From an uncultured Oscillospiraceae bacterium (GTDB taxonomy: Bacteria; Bacillota; Clostridia; Oscillospirales; Oscillospiraceae), in assembly GCA_910584395.1 (NCBI GenBank), contig CAJUAS010000013.1, positions 1 to 39,693 of the forward strand: a DNA stretch of 39,693 bases. Reading direction: 5' to 3'. The notes below the pieces were generated by a model, which was given only the letters and a program-made list of their open reading frames with translations, did not search any database and was not told where the DNA came from. Below, piece after piece: positions 23,762-31,094 of this stretch. Both the position numbers and the translations under genes were made by a program. Position 1 is the first letter of the stretch; each line of letters begins with the position of its first letter.

Positions 23762-24226
23762 TTGCAAACTATGGAGTTCGGAGTGGGTTCGGTCGTTCAA
23801 GGAAAGGTCACGGGAATTACCAAGTTCGGCGCGTTCGTGTCGCTGCCGGAGGGAAAATCCGGTCTGGTACATATCTCGGAGATCGCTTATGCTTACGTCA
23901 GCGACGTTTCGGAACACCTTCAGGTGGGGCAGGAGGTCACGGTCAAGGTCATCGGCATTGATGAATCCGGCCGCATCAACCTCTCCATCAAAAAGGCGCT
24001 TCCGCCGCCTCCCAGACCCAGCGGCGCCCCCGCGAATCAGGGCGGAGCGCGGCCTCAGGGCCGCGGCGGCGGTGGGTTTACGCCCCGTCCCGCTCCCCAG
24101 CCGGCCGGCCCGGCCAGCTTTGAAGACCGCCTGAAGCAGTTCATGCAGCAGAGCGACAGCAAGCTCTCCGAGATCCGCGCCGCCGACCGGCGCAACACCC
24201 GCCGGGGCAACGGGCGGGGACGTTGA
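23762..24226 (+). CDS. yabR: S1 RNA-binding domain protein (YabR-like)
   Basis: A small S1-domain protein of about 154 residues. The S1 fold spans about residues 6-75 (GSVVQGKVTGITKFGAFVSL, GLVHISEIA, VKVIGIDESGRINLSIK). A Pro/Gly/Arg-rich linker and a basic tail (RAADRRNTRRGNGRGR) follow. It may bind RNA or ribosomes, but its exact role is not established. The start is taken as TTG, 6 nt after GAGAGG. The ATG at 23771 is the alternative, 14-15 nt from that site. It is the last gene of the yabP unit and ends just before a terminator. Confidence 0.85.
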   Translation: MQTMEFGVGSVVQGKVTGITKFGAFVSLPEGKSGLVHISEIAYAYVSDVSEHLQVGQEVTVKVIGIDESGRINLSIKKALPPPPRPSGAPANQGGARPQGRGGGGFTPRPAPQPAGPASFEDRLKQFMQQSDSKLSEIRAADRRNTRRGNGRGR

Positions 24227-24237
24227 CCGTCAAATCC

Positions 24238-24269
24238 GCAGGGAGAGGTTCGCCTCTCCCTGCTTTTTT
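24238..24269 (+). terminator. intrinsic terminator after yabR
   Basis: An 11-bp stem (GCAGGGAGAGG / CCTCTCCCTGC) with a TTCG tetraloop is followed by a T6 run. It is a strong textbook terminator 12 bp after the yabR stop codon. Confidence 0.8.
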
Positions 24270-24289
24270 ACCAAAGGAGGAATGAAAAC

Positions 24290-25426
24290 ATGGTCATCAT
24301 CAACGGTGTGATCCATCCGGTCAGTGGGGCGGTGATCCCCAACGGATTTGTGGCTTGGGAAGGAGACCGCATCACGGCGGTGGGGGAGATGTCCCGCCTG
24401 CCGGGGGGGGATCTGGGCGAGGTCATCGACGCCAAGGGCGGCCATGTGACCCCCGGCTACCTTGACGCCCACTGCCATCTGGGGGTGTTTGGCGATTCTC
24501 TGGGGTTTGAGGGAGAGGACGGCAACGAGTGTACCGACCCCATCACCCCCCACCTCCGGGCGTTGGACGCCCTCAATCCGCAAGATCGCTGCTTTGCAGA
24601 GGCCCGTGCCGCCGGGGTGACCACCGTGGTCACCGGGCCGGGCTCAGCCAACCCCATCGGTGGGCAGATGTTGTGCGTCAAGACCGACGGAAGGGTGGCC
24701 GACGCCATGGTGGTGGCCGAGCCGGTGTCCATGAAAATGGCCACCGGGGAGAATCCCAAGACGGTGTACCACGACCGCAAGGAAAGCCCCACCACCCGCA
24801 TGACCACGGCGGCTCTGATCCGTACGACCCTTCAAAAAGCGCAGGAATACGCCGCCAAACGCTCCAACGGCAAGGGAGACTTTGATCCCAAGTTAGAGGC
24901 GCTGATCCCCGTGCTCAAAGGGGAGCTGCCCGTCCACATCCACGCCCACCGGGCGGACGACATCGCCACCGCTCTGCGGCTTTCCAAGGAGTTCGGGTTG
25001 AACTGCGTCATCGTCCACGGCACAGAGGGCCGCTTCCTCGCCAAAGAGCTTGCCGCCGCGGGGGTGAGCGTCATCACCGGGCCGAATCTCACCGACCGCT
25101 CCAAGCCGGAACTTCGCAACGCGGCGCTGGAGAACGCCGCCGAACTGGCCGCCGCCGGGGTGCGGGTGGCCATCTGCACCGACCACCCGGTCATCCCCAT
25201 CCAGTACCTGCCCCTGTGCGCGGGGCTGGCGGTGCGGGGCGGCATGAGCGAGGAAGCGGCCTTGGCCGCCATTACCAAGAATCCGGCGGAGATCCTGAAC
25301 TTGGGCCACCGTCTGGGTACGCTGGAGGCGGGGAAGGACGCGGACATCGTGGTCACACCGGGCAGTCCCTTCTCGGTCACCAACGCGCCCTCTGCCGTGA
25401 TCTTGTCGGGGAAACGGGTGGTGTGA
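24290..25426 (+). CDS. amidohydrolase (imidazolonepropionase/dihydroorotase-like superfamily)
   Basis: A metal-dependent hydrolase of 378 residues. The HxH metal motif is DAHCHLG (His61, His63), with further ligands expected at HIHAHRAD and CTDHPVIP. VTPGYLDAHCH and the C-terminal LGTLEAGKDADIVV are standard superfamily signatures. It resembles proteins annotated as amidohydrolase without a settled substrate. The ATG follows GGAGG by 9 nt. Only about 20 bp separate it from the preceding terminator, so it either relies on read-through or has a promoter inside yabR. It is directly followed by the fumarase alpha gene. Confidence 0.9.
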   Translation: MVIINGVIHPVSGAVIPNGFVAWEGDRITAVGEMSRLPGGDLGEVIDAKGGHVTPGYLDAHCHLGVFGDSLGFEGEDGNECTDPITPHLRALDALNPQDRCFAEARAAGVTTVVTGPGSANPIGGQMLCVKTDGRVADAMVVAEPVSMKMATGENPKTVYHDRKESPTTRMTTAALIRTTLQKAQEYAAKRSNGKGDFDPKLEALIPVLKGELPVHIHAHRADDIATALRLSKEFGLNCVIVHGTEGRFLAKELAAAGVSVITGPNLTDRSKPELRNAALENAAELAAAGVRVAICTDHPVIPIQYLPLCAGLAVRGGMSEEAALAAITKNPAEILNLGHRLGTLEAGKDADIVVTPGSPFSVTNAPSAVILSGKRVV

Positions 25427-25427
25427 T

Positions 25428-26270
25428 ATGAGAGAAGTTCAAGCGCAGGCCATTACCGAGCTGGTGGCGAAGCTGTGCGTAGAGGCCAACACCTACCTGC
25501 CCGAAGGACTGAAACGCTGCATCTATGCGGCCCGGGAGACGGAAGAAAACCCGCTGGCCCGGGCGATCTTAGGCGACGTGGAGGAGAACTTCACCATCGC
25601 CGCGGAAAAGGGCCTGCCCATCTGTCAGGATACGGGTATGGCGGTGGTGTTTCTCACCTTGGGGCAGGAGGTTCATGTGGTGGGCGGCGGCATTGCCGAC
25701 GCGGTGAACGCCGGGGTGGCAAAGGGCTATGTGGAGGGCAAGCTCCGCTGCTCCGTGGTCGCCGACCCCCTGCGCCGGGGGAACACCGGGGACAACACCC
25801 CCGCCGTTTTGCACGTCAAGCTCGCCCCCGGCGATTCGGTTGACATAACTGTTGCGCCCAAGGGTTTTGGAAGCGAGAACATGAGCAAGCTGAAAATGTT
25901 CACCCCCGCCGCCACGAAAGAGGACATCGTGGACTTTGTGGCCGACTGCGTCAAGGCAGCCGGGTCTAATCCCTGCCCGCCGGTGGTGGTGGGCGTGGGT
26001 CTGGGGGGAGATTTTGAGAGCTGCGCGCTGGCCGCGAAAGAAGCTCTCTGCCGCCCGATTGGTTTACATAACAAAGATAAGCTCTACGCCGCACTGGAGG
26101 AGGAGACGTTGGCGAGGCTCAACACGCTGAACGTCGGCCCGCAGGGGTTCGGCGGGAGCACCACGGCTCTTTGGGTGGCCTTTGAGCCACGGCCCACCCA
26201 TATTGCAGGGCTGCCCTGCGCGGTGAACATGGGCTGTCACGTGACCCGCCACGCCAGCGGGACGTTGTGA
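25428..26270 (+). CDS. fumarate hydratase class I alpha subunit (FumA/TtdA-type N-terminal half)
   Basis: The alpha half of a two-subunit class I fumarase (or tartrate dehydratase), which interconverts fumarate and malate with a [4Fe-4S] cluster. The 280-residue protein has three conserved cysteines expected to bind the cluster: Cys66 (PICQDTGM), Cys199 (GGDFESC) and Cys270 (GCHVTRHASG). NTPAVLH and GFGGSTTALWV are also typical. The start is one base after the amidohydrolase stop. The beta subunit that normally follows is missing here, since the next gene is hpf, so it must be encoded elsewhere. The exact substrate is not certain from alpha alone. Confidence 0.88.
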   Translation: MREVQAQAITELVAKLCVEANTYLPEGLKRCIYAARETEENPLARAILGDVEENFTIAAEKGLPICQDTGMAVVFLTLGQEVHVVGGGIADAVNAGVAKGYVEGKLRCSVVADPLRRGNTGDNTPAVLHVKLAPGDSVDITVAPKGFGSENMSKLKMFTPAATKEDIVDFVADCVKAAGSNPCPPVVVGVGLGGDFESCALAAKEALCRPIGLHNKDKLYAALEEETLARLNTLNVGPQGFGGSTTALWVAFEPRPTHIAGLPCAVNMGCHVTRHASGTL

Positions 26271-26406
26271 GGAATGTTTAGAAAAAATTCACAAAATTTT
26301 GCAAAAAGAGCGTGACTTATTCGGCGATGTGTGGTAACATAATGGTGAGGAAGGAGTGCCGACAACGGCCCACCGACCCGTAGCAAAGGAAAAGGAGTTG
26401 ACCGCC

Positions 26407-26946
26407 ATGAAGTTCACCTACACAGACAAGAAGATCGACCTCCCCAAGAACGTCCATGCTTATGCGGAGAAGAAAGTGGCAAAGCTGGAACGCTACTTTA
26501 AGCAGGAGATGGAGGCGAATGCGGTCTTTAGTATTCAAAAGGGACAGAATAACGTGGAGCTGACCATCCGCAGCGGCGGGACGATCATCCGTGTGGCGGA
26601 GTCCACCGCCGATATGTTCGCCACCATCGACGCCTGTGTGGCTTCGGTGGAGCGGCAGCTCCGCAAGAATAAGGCCCGGCTGGAGAAGCGGCTGCGTCAG
26701 GATGCCTTTGTGCCCGCCGCCGAGCCGACCTCCTTTGCCCCTGACGAGACCGAGGAGGAGCTGAAGATCGTCCGCACCAAGCGCTTCCCCATGAAGCCCA
26801 TGACCGCCGAGGAGGCGGTGCTGCAGATGAATCTGCTGGGGCACACCTTCTTTGCCTTCCGCGACGTGGATCAGGACGGCGCGTTTGCCGTGGTCTACAA
26901 GAGAAACGACGGCGGCTACGGCCTCATCGAGGACGTGGAGGGGTAA
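26407..26946 (+). CDS. hpf: ribosome hibernation promoting factor, long form
   Basis: Binds the 30S subunit and dimerises 70S ribosomes into inactive 100S particles in stationary phase. The 179-residue protein has an N-terminal YfiA-like domain (about 1-95, with YTDKKIDLPKNVHAYAEKKV) and a C-terminal dimerisation domain (about 120-179, KIVRTKRFPMKPM and GHTFFAFRDVD). That is the long-form layout of Firmicutes. The ATG follows AAAAGGAG by 9 nt. The 136-bp upstream gap holds no clear terminator, and only a weak GTGACT-17-TAACAT promoter is visible. Confidence 0.95.
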   Translation: MKFTYTDKKIDLPKNVHAYAEKKVAKLERYFKQEMEANAVFSIQKGQNNVELTIRSGGTIIRVAESTADMFATIDACVASVERQLRKNKARLEKRLRQDAFVPAAEPTSFAPDETEEELKIVRTKRFPMKPMTAEEAVLQMNLLGHTFFAFRDVDQDGAFAVVYKRNDGGYGLIEDVEG

Positions 26947-27027
26947 ACCAAGCCGGGGGAGAGCGTTCGGTAAAATCCCGCGCCTGCCGCCACGGCAAGA
27001 AAATTGTAATTAAGTATGAGTAAGACG

Positions 27028-27059
27028 AAGGGACGGCTTCCGCGAAGCCGTCCCTTTTT
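27028..27059. terminator. bidirectional intrinsic terminator between hpf and copA
   Basis: An 11-bp stem (GGGACGGCTTC / GAAGCCGTCCC, loop CGC) is flanked by A-rich and T-rich tails. It serves the convergent hpf and copA genes. Confidence 0.8.
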
Positions 27060-27083
27060 GCCGGGCGGGTTTTAAACCCATCC

Positions 27084-27284
27084 CTACTGAATACCGGTGA
27101 CCTCGTAGCCCGCGCCGGTGACGGCGGAACGAAGGGCCTCGTCGTCGGCAGAGCCGCTTACCTTGGCGCACTTGTCCTCCAAACTCACCTCCACGCTGTC
27201 AACGCCCCGCACGCCGTGGAGCGCGGCGGAGACGTGGGAGACGCAGTGCTGGCACATCATGCCCTCGATCTGGATGGTTTTCAT
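27084..27284 (-). CDS. possible internal start giving a free CopZ-like copper chaperone
   Basis: Inside copA, in the same frame, AAGGAGG lies 8 nt before an ATG. Initiation there would make a 66-residue protein, MKTIQIEGMMCQHC..., with the CxxC and fold expected of the copper chaperone CopZ, which often follows copA as a separate gene. It may give both a fused and a free chaperone. Alternatively it may be a relic of a fused copZ gene whose ribosome-binding site has been retained. No stop codon separates the two parts. The dual product is inference. Confidence 0.4.
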   Translation of the reverse strand: MKTIQIEGMMCQHCVSHVSAALHGVRGVDSVEVSLEDKCAKVSGSADDEALRSAVTGAGYEVTGIQ

Positions 27285-29609
27285 CGTTGTTTCCTCCTTT
27301 TTGATGTCGGTTGCTTCTCTATGACCCTCAGGGGCGGGAGCGTCCCTGTGAAGGGGCTTGAACCACTTGAGCCGCAGGGCGTTGCTGACCACGCACACCG
27401 AGCTTAGGCTCATGGCGGCGGCGGCGAACATGGGGTTCAACTGCCAGTGGAGCAGGCTGTAAAACACCCCCGCCGCCAGCGGGATGCCAAGGCAGTTATA
27501 GAAAAAAGCCCAGAACAGATTTTCCTTGATGTTGCGGATGACCGCCTTGGAAAGGCGCACCGCCGTGGGCACGTCTCTGAGGTCGCTTTTCATCAGCACC
27601 ACGTCCGCGCTCTCCAGCGCCACGTCCGACCCCGCGCCGATGGCGAGGCCCACGTCCGAGCGCACCAGAGCGGGGGCGTCGTTGATGCCGTCGCCCACCA
27701 TGGCGACCTTGTGGCCCTCGGCCTGCAGGCGGGCCACCTCCCGTTCCTTGTCGGCAGGGAGGACCTGCGCCACCACCTGAGAAATGCCCAAGCGGTCACC
27801 GATGGCCTTGGCGGTGCGGGGGTTGTCCCCAGTTAACATAACTACATTCAAGCCGAGGGCCTCCATGTCCCGCACGGCCTGTGCGGAGGTCTCTTTCACC
27901 TGATCCGCCACGGCGATCAGCCCCCGCAGCTTGCCGTTTTCTGCAAAATAGAGGGGCGTCTTGCCCTGCTGGGCAAGGGGGCGGGCGGTCTCCTCCATGG
28001 AGGAGATATCTACCTTGCTGGTTTCCATAATTCCCGCATTGCCGGCCAAAATATTATCGCCGCCGATGGTGGCGGAGACCCCTCGCCCATGGGCGGCTTG
28101 AAAGTTCTCCGCCACGGGGAGATCATAGCCAAGCTGGTTTGCATAATCTACAACCGCCTTAGCCAGCGGATGCTCGCTCTTGTGTTCCAGCGCGGCGGCG
28201 AGGGTGAGCAGCCGCTTTTTCTCCACCCCTTGGGCGGGGCAGACGTCGGTGACTTGGGGCTTGCCCTGCGTCAGCGTGCCCGTCTTGTCCAGAACCACGG
28301 TGTCTACCTTGTGGAGAGTTTCCAGACTTTCGGCGGATTTGATGAGGATGCCGTTTTCCGCGCCCTTGCCCGTGCCCACCATGATGGCAACGGGGGTGGC
28401 GAGGCCCAGCGCGCAGGGGCAGGAGATGACCAGCACCGCCACGGCGGAGGTGAGGGCCATTTCCACCGTGCCGCCCACAGCCAGCCAGACAATGGCGGTG
28501 ACGGCGGCGATGGCCATGACCACGGGGACGAACACCCCGGCCACCCTGTCCGCCAGCTTGGCGATGGGAGCTTTGGAGGCGCTTGCCTCCTCCACCAGCG
28601 CGATCATCTGGGCCAGCGTGGTGTCCTGACCCACCTTGGCGGCCTCCATGGTGAACGCCCCGGAGGTATTGATGGAGGCGGCGATGACCGTATCGCCCAC
28701 CGCCTTGTCCACGGGGATGGACTCCCCGGTGAGGGCGGATTCGTCCACTGCCGACGCCCCCTCCCGGACAATGCCGTCCACCGGAACACGTTCGCCGGGA
28801 CGAACCACCACCAGATCCCCCACCTTCACGTCCTCCACAGGGACTTCCGTCTCTACGCCGCCGCGCAGAACTTGGGCGGTCTTGGGCCGCAGATCCATGA
28901 GCCGGGAGATGGCCTGCCCGGTCTTGCCCTTGGAGCGTGTCTCCAAAAATTTACCCAGCGTAATGAGGGTGAGGATCATCCCCGCCCCCTCAAAGTAGAG
29001 ATCCATGGAGTACCGGCTCACCCGCGCCAGATCACCGTGGCCCAGCCCCCAGCCGATCTGGTAAAGGGCCGCGATGCCGTAGACCACCGCCGCGGCAGAA
29101 CCGACGGCGATGAGGGTGTCCATGTTGGGCGCGCGGTGCCACAGGGATTTGAAGCCCACCCGGTAGTATTTCTGGTTGATGACCATGATAGGAAGGACCA
29201 GCAAAAACTGGGTAAACGCAAAGGAAAAGGCATTTTCCACGCCATGGAAGAAGTGGGGGATGGGCAGGCCCATCATGTGACCCATGGAGAGGTAAAAGAG
29301 GGGCAGGAGGAAGCAAAGAGAGGCCCAGAACCGGCGTTTCATGTTCTGAAGCTCCCCGGCCATGGGGTCGGCGGCGGGGGCTGCGGAGGTTGCCTTTGGG
29401 GCGTTTGCCAAAGCCGCGCCGTAGCCCGCCTTCTGCACCGCGTCAATGACGGCGGCGGGGGTGACGTTGTCGTCCCCGGCCACGGTCATCGAGCCGGAGA
29501 GCAGGTTCACGTTGACTTCGGTGACGCCGGGGAGCTTGCACACGGCCTTGTCCACATGGGCCTGACAGGCTGAGCAAGTCATCCCGGTCACGGTGAATTT
29601 TTCCTTCAT
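27084..29609 (-). CDS. copA: copper-translocating P1B-type ATPase CopA with fused C-terminal CopZ-like domain
   Basis: Exports Cu(I) across the membrane. The 841-residue protein begins with a heavy-metal-associated domain (GMTCSAC, Cys12/Cys15). The actuator TGES (294-297), the CPC ion-site motif (397-399) and the phosphorylated DKTGT (Asp441) follow, then MVGDGINDAP. Late-helix YN...P and MSLSS residues are copper-type. The last 66 residues form a second HMA domain (GMMCQHC, about Cys786/Cys789). It resembles CopZ, joined through a short Lys/Glu-rich linker, and this extra part looks added to a normal-length CopA. A perfect ribosome-binding site sits in the linker (see the internal start). 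It is co-transcribed with csoR just upstream. Confidence 0.95.
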   Translation of the reverse strand: MKEKFTVTGMTCSACQAHVDKAVCKLPGVTEVNVNLLSGSMTVAGDDNVTPAAVIDAVQKAGYGAALANAPKATSAAPAADPMAGELQNMKRRFWASLCFLLPLFYLSMGHMMGLPIPHFFHGVENAFSFAFTQFLLVLPIMVINQKYYRVGFKSLWHRAPNMDTLIAVGSAAAVVYGIAALYQIGWGLGHGDLARVSRYSMDLYFEGAGMILTLITLGKFLETRSKGKTGQAISRLMDLRPKTAQVLRGGVETEVPVEDVKVGDLVVVRPGERVPVDGIVREGASAVDESALTGESIPVDKAVGDTVIAASINTSGAFTMEAAKVGQDTTLAQMIALVEEASASKAPIAKLADRVAGVFVPVVMAIAAVTAIVWLAVGGTVEMALTSAVAVLVISCPCALGLATPVAIMVGTGKGAENGILIKSAESLETLHKVDTVVLDKTGTLTQGKPQVTDVCPAQGVEKKRLLTLAAALEHKSEHPLAKAVVDYANQLGYDLPVAENFQAAHGRGVSATIGGDNILAGNAGIMETSKVDISSMEETARPLAQQGKTPLYFAENGKLRGLIAVADQVKETSAQAVRDMEALGLNVVMLTGDNPRTAKAIGDRLGISQVVAQVLPADKEREVARLQAEGHKVAMVGDGINDAPALVRSDVGLAIGAGSDVALESADVVLMKSDLRDVPTAVRLSKAVIRNIKENLFWAFFYNCLGIPLAAGVFYSLLHWQLNPMFAAAAMSLSSVCVVSNALRLKWFKPLHRDAPAPEGHREATDIKKEETTMKTIQIEGMMCQHCVSHVSAALHGVRGVDSVEVSLEDKCAKVSGSADDEALRSAVTGAGYEVTGIQ

Positions 29610-29621
29610 TGCAAGTCCTCC

Positions 29622-29885
29622 TTACGGCAGCAGCTTATTGAGAAGCGCCGCCAGCTCCGCCGCCTTTTCCTCCCGTTCCGCGCCGCTTTTGGCGTTGCGG
29701 ACGCAGTGGGTGAGGTGGGCGGTCAATATCTCCTTGTTGGCCCGCCCCAAAAGCGCCTGCGCGGCCATGACCTGCTGGGATATGTCCATGCAGTAGCGGT
29801 CGTCCTCGATCATGGCGAGGATGGCGTCGATCTGTCCGCGGGCGGTTTTTAGAAGCTGAGATACCTTTTGTTTGTCGCCTTGCAT
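29622..29885 (-). CDS. csoR: CsoR-family copper-sensing transcriptional repressor
   Basis: A DUF156/CsoR all-helical repressor that releases DNA on binding Cu(I). The 87-residue protein has the copper-ligand pattern Cys-x24-His-x3-Cys (Cys32, His57, Cys61, in YCMDIS and TAHLTHC) that separates true copper sensors from nickel or formaldehyde relatives. The start MQGDKQKV is chosen because the ATG follows GGAGG by 7 nt. A longer reading would run through the operator. It is directly followed by copA, so it probably autoregulates the csoR-copA unit through the palindrome upstream. Confidence 0.93.
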   Translation of the reverse strand: MQGDKQKVSQLLKTARGQIDAILAMIEDDRYCMDISQQVMAAQALLGRANKEILTAHLTHCVRNAKSGAEREEKAAELAALLNKLLP

Positions 29886-29913
29886 AGTCTTTCCTCCTGT
29901 GCCGGAAAATATG

Positions 29914-29944
29914 GATACCCCTCCCCCTGTGGGGTAGGGGTATC
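29914..29944. promoter_or_regulatory. candidate CsoR operator palindrome
   Basis: A GC-rich palindrome of 14 + 3 + 14 bp (half-site GATACCCCTxCCCC, one mismatch) lies between the csoR promoter and its ribosome-binding site and reaches into the -10 element. Its position and G-tract pattern fit known CsoR operators. Confidence 0.55.
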
Positions 29945-29970
29945 CTATCACAGTTTGGGGCGTGTGTCAA
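29942..29970 (-). promoter_or_regulatory. sigma-A-type promoter for csoR-copA
   Basis: TTGACA and TAGGAT are separated by 17 bp on the minus strand, with a TGA extended -10. The -10 overlaps the candidate CsoR operator. Confidence 0.55.
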
Positions 29971-29971
29971 G

Positions 29972-30000
29972 AAAAAATCCCGGCCACATTTGTGGCCGGG
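29972..30000 (-). terminator. intrinsic terminator of the glycosyltransferase gene
   Basis: The 10-bp stem CCCGGCCACA / TGTGGCCGGG with a 2-nt minimal loop is followed on the minus strand by A-T6. It lies 18 bp after the GT2 stop codon and just before the csoR promoter. Confidence 0.65.
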
Positions 30001-30018
30001 AGGGTGGAGACAGGATGT

Positions 30019-31035
30019 TCAGTTGAACTTATAGATCTTCCGGGCGAGGCGGTAGCCGGGGATGGCGATGCCCTTGGGCAGGTTGCCCACCGCCGAAAGG
30101 GCGGCATATTTCATCTTGCGGTAGAGCTTGGCGTCCTTGGCCTTTAAGTACTCCCAAAGGGCGGCCTTGACCCCCATTTTTTCCGGAGAGCCGTCCAGCA
30201 TGAGGAAGATGGAGGAAATGGTCATCATCATGGAGAGGTAGTTGGTCATGTACTTGCCCAGCTTGGGCTTTTGTGCCTTGACGGCGTGGAGGTCGTGGGC
30301 GTCGATCATGATCTTGGTGATCCGCACCTGCTGATCCACCCGGCCTACCATGACCGACTCCTGCACCGACTGGTCGGCCCGGCCGATGAAGTAGCGGTAG
30401 AGATCCACGTCCATGTAATAGAGGGTTTTGACAAAGGGGAGGGGCTGGTAGACAAAAATGTTGTCCACATAGAAGGTGTGCTTGGGCAGCTCCACGCCGC
30501 TTTGCCGGAGCATTTCCGTGCGGTAGATCACAGAGTGCATCAGAAGGTATTGAGAGGGGTGGAAGTGGCCGATGTCCTTCCAAGTGAACACCTTGCCCAC
30601 GGGGAACACGTTGGAATAGCCCATGACCTTGCGGGTGTTGTCCTCCACGTGTTCATAGACGTAGTTGGCGATCATCAGATCCAGCGGATGGCCCTTGCCC
30701 ACAAACTCCCGCAGCTTGTTGAGGACGGTGTGGAGCGCTTCCTCGTCCAGCCAGTCGTCCGAATCCACCACCTTGTAGTAGACCCCGGAGGCGTGGCGGA
30801 GGCCCTGATTGACCCCTTCGCCGTGTCCGCCGTTTTCCTGATGGATGACCTTGACGATGTCGGGGTATTCTTGGGCGTAGCGGTCGCAGATGGCGGGGGT
30901 GTCATCCTTGGTGGAACCGTCGTCCACCAAAATGATCTCGATGTCGCTGCCGCCGGCAAGAAGGGAGTGAACGCACTTGTCCATATAGGCGGCGGAGTTG
31001 TAGCAGGGGACGGCAAAGGTGATGAGCTTTTGCAT
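30019..31035 (-). CDS. family 2 glycosyltransferase
   Basis: A GT-A fold glycosyltransferase of 338 residues. It has the nucleotide-sugar motifs FAVPCYNSAAYMDKC, ILVDDGSTKDDT and VVDSDDWLDE (DxD-type metal site) in the first 100 residues, then a long C-terminal region that sets acceptor choice. No membrane segment is obvious, although the C-terminus is basic and aromatic and may associate with the membrane. It lies behind glf on the same strand. Together they suggest synthesis of a galactofuranose-containing surface glycan, which is inferred from context. Confidence 0.9.
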   Translation of the reverse strand: MQKLITFAVPCYNSAAYMDKCVHSLLAGGSDIEIILVDDGSTKDDTPAICDRYAQEYPDIVKVIHQENGGHGEGVNQGLRHASGVYYKVVDSDDWLDEEALHTVLNKLREFVGKGHPLDLMIANYVYEHVEDNTRKVMGYSNVFPVGKVFTWKDIGHFHPSQYLLMHSVIYRTEMLRQSGVELPKHTFYVDNIFVYQPLPFVKTLYYMDVDLYRYFIGRADQSVQESVMVGRVDQQVRITKIMIDAHDLHAVKAQKPKLGKYMTNYLSMMMTISSIFLMLDGSPEKMGVKAALWEYLKAKDAKLYRKMKYAALSAVGNLPKGIAIPGYRLARKIYKFN

Positions 31036-31065
31036 GGGATCGGCCTCCTGTCCTGTTTATATTTT

Positions 31066-31094
31066 TGTAGGGGCGCACATGGTGCGCCCTTACA
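31066..31094. repeat. short REP-like intergenic palindrome
   Basis: TGTAGGGGCGCAC-ATG-GTGCGCCCTTACA is a 13 + 3 + 13 inverted repeat with one G-T mismatch. It sits across the glf stop codon and the gap to the GT2 gene. No T-run follows on the minus strand, so it is not a terminator. It resembles short palindromes scattered between genes in gut Clostridia, but only one copy is in this window. Confidence 0.4.

Noticed and set aside
26271..26406. A terminator or small RNA between the fumarase alpha gene and hpf.
   Set aside because: The A/T-rich stretch has no stable hairpin followed by T-run, and only a weak promoter pattern is visible.
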